From assembly GCF_050908235.1 (NCBI RefSeq), contig NZ_CP194340.1: a DNA stretch of 64,000 bases; one strand, written 5' to 3'. The stretch's first letter is position 1, and each line of letters opens with the position of its first letter. This stretch comes from Pseudoramibacter alactolyticus (GTDB taxonomy: Bacteria > Bacillota > Clostridia > Eubacteriales > Eubacteriaceae). Positions 61,670-64,000 of this stretch are shown here, piece by piece. A program made the position numbers and the translations under genes. The notes beneath the pieces are model-generated. The model was not told the origin of the DNA and ran no database searches. It saw only the letters and a program-made list of their open reading frames with translations.

Positions 61670-61699
61670 GGCGGCGCCGAGGTGTGCTTCGGCGCCGCC
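61670..61699 (+). terminator. Hairpin after thi4 (likely terminator)
   Basis: Long GC stem GGCGGCGCCGA / TCGGCGCCGCC, but only a short T tract follows. Confidence 0.5.
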
Positions 61700-61730
61700 G
61701 GGTCTTTAAACGAAAAAATGAAAAAAAGCC

Positions 61731-61759
61731 TTGCATTTTAAAACACCAGCGGTTATACT
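61731..61759 (+). promoter_or_regulatory. tRNA-Lys promoter
   Basis: TTGCAT (61731-61736), 17-bp spacer, TATACT (61754-61759), 21 bp before the tRNA. Confidence 0.7.
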
Positions 61760-61780
61760 ATCAAAGTACTGAAAAAACAC

Positions 61781-61857
61781 GGGCCATTAGCTCAGTTGGC
61801 TAGAGCACCTGACTCTTAATCAGGGTGTCCAGGGTTCGAGTCCCTGATGGCCCACCA
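61781..61857 (+). tRNA. tRNA-Lys (anticodon CTT)
   Basis: Full cloverleaf: acceptor GGGCCAT / ATGGCCC, D-arm with AGCTCAGTTGGCTAGAGC, anticodon stem CCTGA / TCAGG with loop CTCTTAA (anticodon CTT at 61815-61817), T-arm GGTTCGAGTCC and an encoded CCA at 61855-61857. Confidence 0.97.
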
Positions 61858-61874
61858 TGTGATGCACGCACAAT

Positions 61875-61898
61875 ACCGCCGTTTTAGGCGGTTTTTTT
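61875..61898 (+). terminator. Terminator of the tRNA gene
   Basis: ACCGCC / GGCGGT hairpin followed by T7. Confidence 0.75.
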
Positions 61899-62081
61899 AT
61901 GCCCGATTTTATTTTTGACTGCGGATATTTTGCACGGTCCCCATGGGTCGGGCTATGTTTGATGTGACTTTTAATGTCGCCCGGCAGGATAAAAATACGG
62001 CTGAGCCCTTAAAGAAAGGCGATATGCTAAAGAAAGGGTTGATATCATTTAATATAAATTGGGAACAGGGAGGCAAACACG

Positions 62082-62720
62082 ATGGAAAAAGGACAAGCCT
62101 TGCGCAGACGATTTTCGGAATATGGAATTTTACCAATACAGATTCTCTTTTTGTATGCAGAGCTTTGGCTGCTGCTCAAATGGGATGGTGCGGTTTATCA
62201 ATCGGCGGCAAAGGCCAGCCTGGGTGCGGCGGCGAAATGCGTCGGCATTTTGTATTTATGCCTGGCCGTTTTTAATCTGATATGGTCATTGATCCACAGT
62301 GCACCAAGATACAAAGACCGCCTGATGGCCGGCATGGTGATCAACAAATATCTGGCGATTCCGTTTTATATCGGTATTTTTCTATGGGGATTTTTGGTAT
62401 CGACGATGCTGTTTTTTGTCGGCGGTCCGCTCGGCCCGCTGTCCGGCGGCGCCATCATGGTATTTGATTATCTGATTCTGCTGTCGCTGATGCCTTACAG
62501 CCTCGGTTATCTCATTTGTAAACTTCGGAGCCGGGAACTGAGCGTCATCAAGTTTATTTTGCATCTTTTGCTGCAGGGGACGTTTTGTCTGGATGTGGTG
62601 GACACCATGTATTTAACGGCGATCGGCGAAGGCAAGTGGAAAAAAGCGGCGGTTGCGGTGGTCATGGGCATCATTCTGATTGTTTTGGGACTGCTTTTAT
62701 ATTTGAGCAAATGGACGTGA
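62082..62720 (+). CDS. Uncharacterised polytopic membrane protein
   Basis: A 212-residue protein with about six hydrophobic helices (near 15-33, 48-66, 82-108, 115-135, 145-165 and 185-207). Short charged loops such as HSAPRYKDRLMAG separate them. No transporter or enzyme motif is seen. GGGAGG lies before ATG 62082. The lipoprotein gene follows 57 bp later, so the two may form an operon of envelope proteins. Family not recognised. Confidence 0.65.
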   Translation: MEKGQALRRRFSEYGILPIQILFLYAELWLLLKWDGAVYQSAAKASLGAAAKCVGILYLCLAVFNLIWSLIHSAPRYKDRLMAGMVINKYLAIPFYIGIFLWGFLVSTMLFFVGGPLGPLSGGAIMVFDYLILLSLMPYSLGYLICKLRSRELSVIKFILHLLLQGTFCLDVVDTMYLTAIGEGKWKKAAVAVVMGIILIVLGLLLYLSKWT

Positions 62721-62777
62721 TCCGCATTCGAAAGACAAGCCGTGCAATGGGAAACCGAAGGAAGGGAGAATCCGATT

Positions 62778-63341
62778 ATGTTGAAGAAAGGCGTTGTCAT
62801 TGTTATAATCGCATTGATCATTGCCCTGGGTGCGGTTGGATGCGGCAGGGGTGGGCGTCAAAGCCGGCAGAGACCGACCGAGACCAAGCCGTCGGCCAGT
62901 CGGGTGTATACGGCCGATTACGGCCGCTTTTCGATCCCGAAAGGCTGGAAAAAGGACGCCGGCCATTCGACCCCGGGCAAACCGTTTTTCGTTCCCGGCG
63001 ATTACAAGGGCAATGGGGTCCCGAACAATATTTCGGTGACATGCGGACGCAATCATTACGCTAAGCGTCAGGCGGCCGAGTTCGGGAAGGCGATCATGGC
63101 GCAGCTGGCCGCACAGACACAGGGGCAGATCAATGGCCCGATCACGGCGTCAGGAAGCACCACCAAAAGCGGAGAAACCGTGCTTATATATCGCATATCG
63201 CAATCGGACCGCATCGGTACCCAATATTATATCGTGGGCGAACAGCGTTATGTGCTGATTTATGAGACCAATGTGGACGGTTCCGATGAATGTGATGCAG
63301 CCGCCCGGCATATGGTGAAAAGTTTTAAGTGGGCGCCGTAA
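62778..63341 (+). CDS. Uncharacterised lipoprotein
   Basis: A 187-residue lipoprotein with a hydrophobic signal and lipobox GAVGC (Cys22). After a basic linker, the mature domain (YGRFSIPKGWKKD, DGSDECDAAARHMVKSFKW at the end) resembles the PsbP/Mog1-like fold of small surface lipoproteins, where a short protein ends in a conserved helix and a SFxW motif; this is a weak inference. ATG 62778 follows GAAGGGAG; the longer frame overlapping the upstream gene is rejected. A very strong terminator follows. Confidence 0.68.
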   Translation: MLKKGVVIVIIALIIALGAVGCGRGGRQSRQRPTETKPSASRVYTADYGRFSIPKGWKKDAGHSTPGKPFFVPGDYKGNGVPNNISVTCGRNHYAKRQAAEFGKAIMAQLAAQTQGQINGPITASGSTTKSGETVLIYRISQSDRIGTQYYIVGEQRYVLIYETNVDGSDECDAAARHMVKSFKWAP

Positions 63342-63440
63342 GCGGCCTGAACATATCGGGCGGCAGCGAACGAAAGAAAAGCAGGCAGGCGGCCGTTCAG
63401 AATTTGCAGCAAAGCGATTTAAGCGCATAAGGGCATTCAA

Positions 63441-63487
63441 AATAAAAGGTCTGAATTTTTCATGATGCAAAATTCAGACCTTTTATT
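63441..63487. terminator. Strong bidirectional terminator
   Basis: Perfect 19-bp inverted repeat (63441-63459 and 63469-63487, core AAGGTCTGAATTTT) with a 9-nt loop. Confidence 0.78.
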
Positions 63488-63547
63488 TTGGGACATCGGC
63501 TGCAGTCAAGAGAAAAAAGAGCTTTATTAGGTGAAATAAATAGGGAC

Positions 63548-63576
63548 TTGCAAAAACGAGGACAAAGAATTATAAT
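63548..63576 (+). promoter_or_regulatory. cstA promoter
   Basis: TTGCAA (63548-63553), 17-bp spacer, perfect TATAAT (63571-63576). Confidence 0.7.
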
Positions 63577-63635
63577 TTTAAGTAAAGAATTTATACTTTT
63601 AAACGCACCTGTTTCAGGGAAGGAGTTGTTATTTT

Positions 63636-64000
63636 ATGATTAGTTTTTTTATCTGCTTGTTGATCCTGATTGCCAGTTATTTTACTTACGGCAAATTGGT
63701 GGACAAAACCTTCGGGCCGGACGATCGTGAGACGCCGGCCGTGGCCATTAATGATGGCGTTGATTACGTGGTGATGCCCGCGTGGAAGATGTTTTTGGTT
63801 CAATTGCTGAATATCGCGGGTCTGGGCCCGATTTTCGGGGCATTGCAGGGTGCGCTATGGGGACCCGTCGTTTTTCTCTGGATTACCTTTGGAACGGTGT
63901 TTGCCGGAGGGGTTCACGATTATTTCTCAGGGATGCTGTCCGAACGGAATGAGGGCAAATCGATTGCCGAAGTGACGGGGATTTATCTCGGCCACACCAT
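63636..64000 (+). CDS. cstA: Carbon starvation protein CstA, 3'-truncated by window edge
   Basis: The first 121 codons of a CstA-family peptide/pyruvate transporter. It begins MISFFICLLILIASYFTYG, followed by the family signature DGVDYVVMPAWKMFLVQLLNIAGLGPIFGALQGALWGP and GGVHDYFSGMLSERNEGKS (shown here only as key stretches). The frame is open to the last base. GGAAGGAG precedes ATG 63636. Family members are induced when carbon is limiting and import peptides or pyruvate. Confidence 0.9.
   Translation, partial: MISFFICLLILIASYFTYGKLVDKTFGPDDRETPAVAINDGVDYVVMPAWKMFLVQLLNIAGLGPIFGALQGALWGPVVFLWITFGTVFAGGVHDYFSGMLSERNEGKSIAEVTGIYLGHT

Noticed and set aside
61943..62275. Open frame between the tRNA and the 62082 gene
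   Set aside because: Overlaps the better supported membrane-protein gene in another frame, with no ribosome site or recognisable sequence.

Overview
The window reads as a chromosome segment of an anaerobic, moderately GC-rich Gram-positive bacterium of the Firmicutes (Clostridia; the gene set resembles Eubacteriaceae such as Pseudoramibacter/Eubacterium, which is inference only). Supporting signs are AGGAGG-type ribosome sites before nearly every gene, class B sortase pili, the Asr dissimilatory sulfite reductase, a type III glutamine synthetase, ferredoxin-linked split glutamate synthase, ANTAR regulation, tandem DUF975 membrane proteins, a PstS with permuted halves, and a TPP riboswitch ahead of Thi4.

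Layout. 1-5040 is a visibly AT-rich accessory stretch: the 3' end of a P-loop ATPase gene with an overlapping small acidic partner, gene debris, an IS3-family element inserted into the loop of an older terminator, and a broken membrane-protein gene. 5200-8730 is a complete dTDP-rhamnose operon (rfbACBD). 9186-18160 holds a MalT-like regulator and a pilus operon (VWA tip adhesin, two Spy0128-type pilins, DivIVA-like coiled coil, catalytically dead signal-peptidase homologue, class B sortase). 18343-20856 has an aldose epimerase-like gene and a putative glycosyltransferase. 21029-25731 is a minus-strand operon: PPOX-ferredoxin protein, glycine-betaine-type ABC transporter with two permeases, MDR oxidoreductase. 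25891-31551 is a run of small metabolic genes with ilvC and a DUF1858/hemerythrin cluster. An IS200-like element lies at 31563-32256.

32420-43050 is a nitrogen-assimilation island: divergent glnN and the split glutamate synthase (amidotransferase, FMN core, ferredoxin, FAD subunit, GXGXG subunit), then type I glnA, an ANTAR regulator and a class II amidotransferase. Both divergent transcripts begin with a terminator-bearing leader that shares the motif CAAAGGCG, suggesting antitermination by the ANTAR protein. 43113-47548 contains a di-iron protein, a YtrA-regulated ABC exporter and two DUF975 proteins. 47654-54319 is the phosphate regulon (pstSCAB-phoU-phoB-phoR) with Pho-box-like repeats. 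54389-57374 is asrABC. The rest carries a nuclease pair, a hydantoinase-like protein, riboswitch-controlled Thi4, tRNA-Lys(CTT), two uncharacterised envelope proteins and the start of cstA.

Several otherwise ordinary genes carry single-base lesions: in-frame stops in glnN, the gltB core and pstA, and homopolymer-type frameshifts in the gltB amidotransferase gene, IS3 orfA and the 4140-4988 gene. Whether these are real mutations, recoding or sequencing errors cannot be decided from one sequence.
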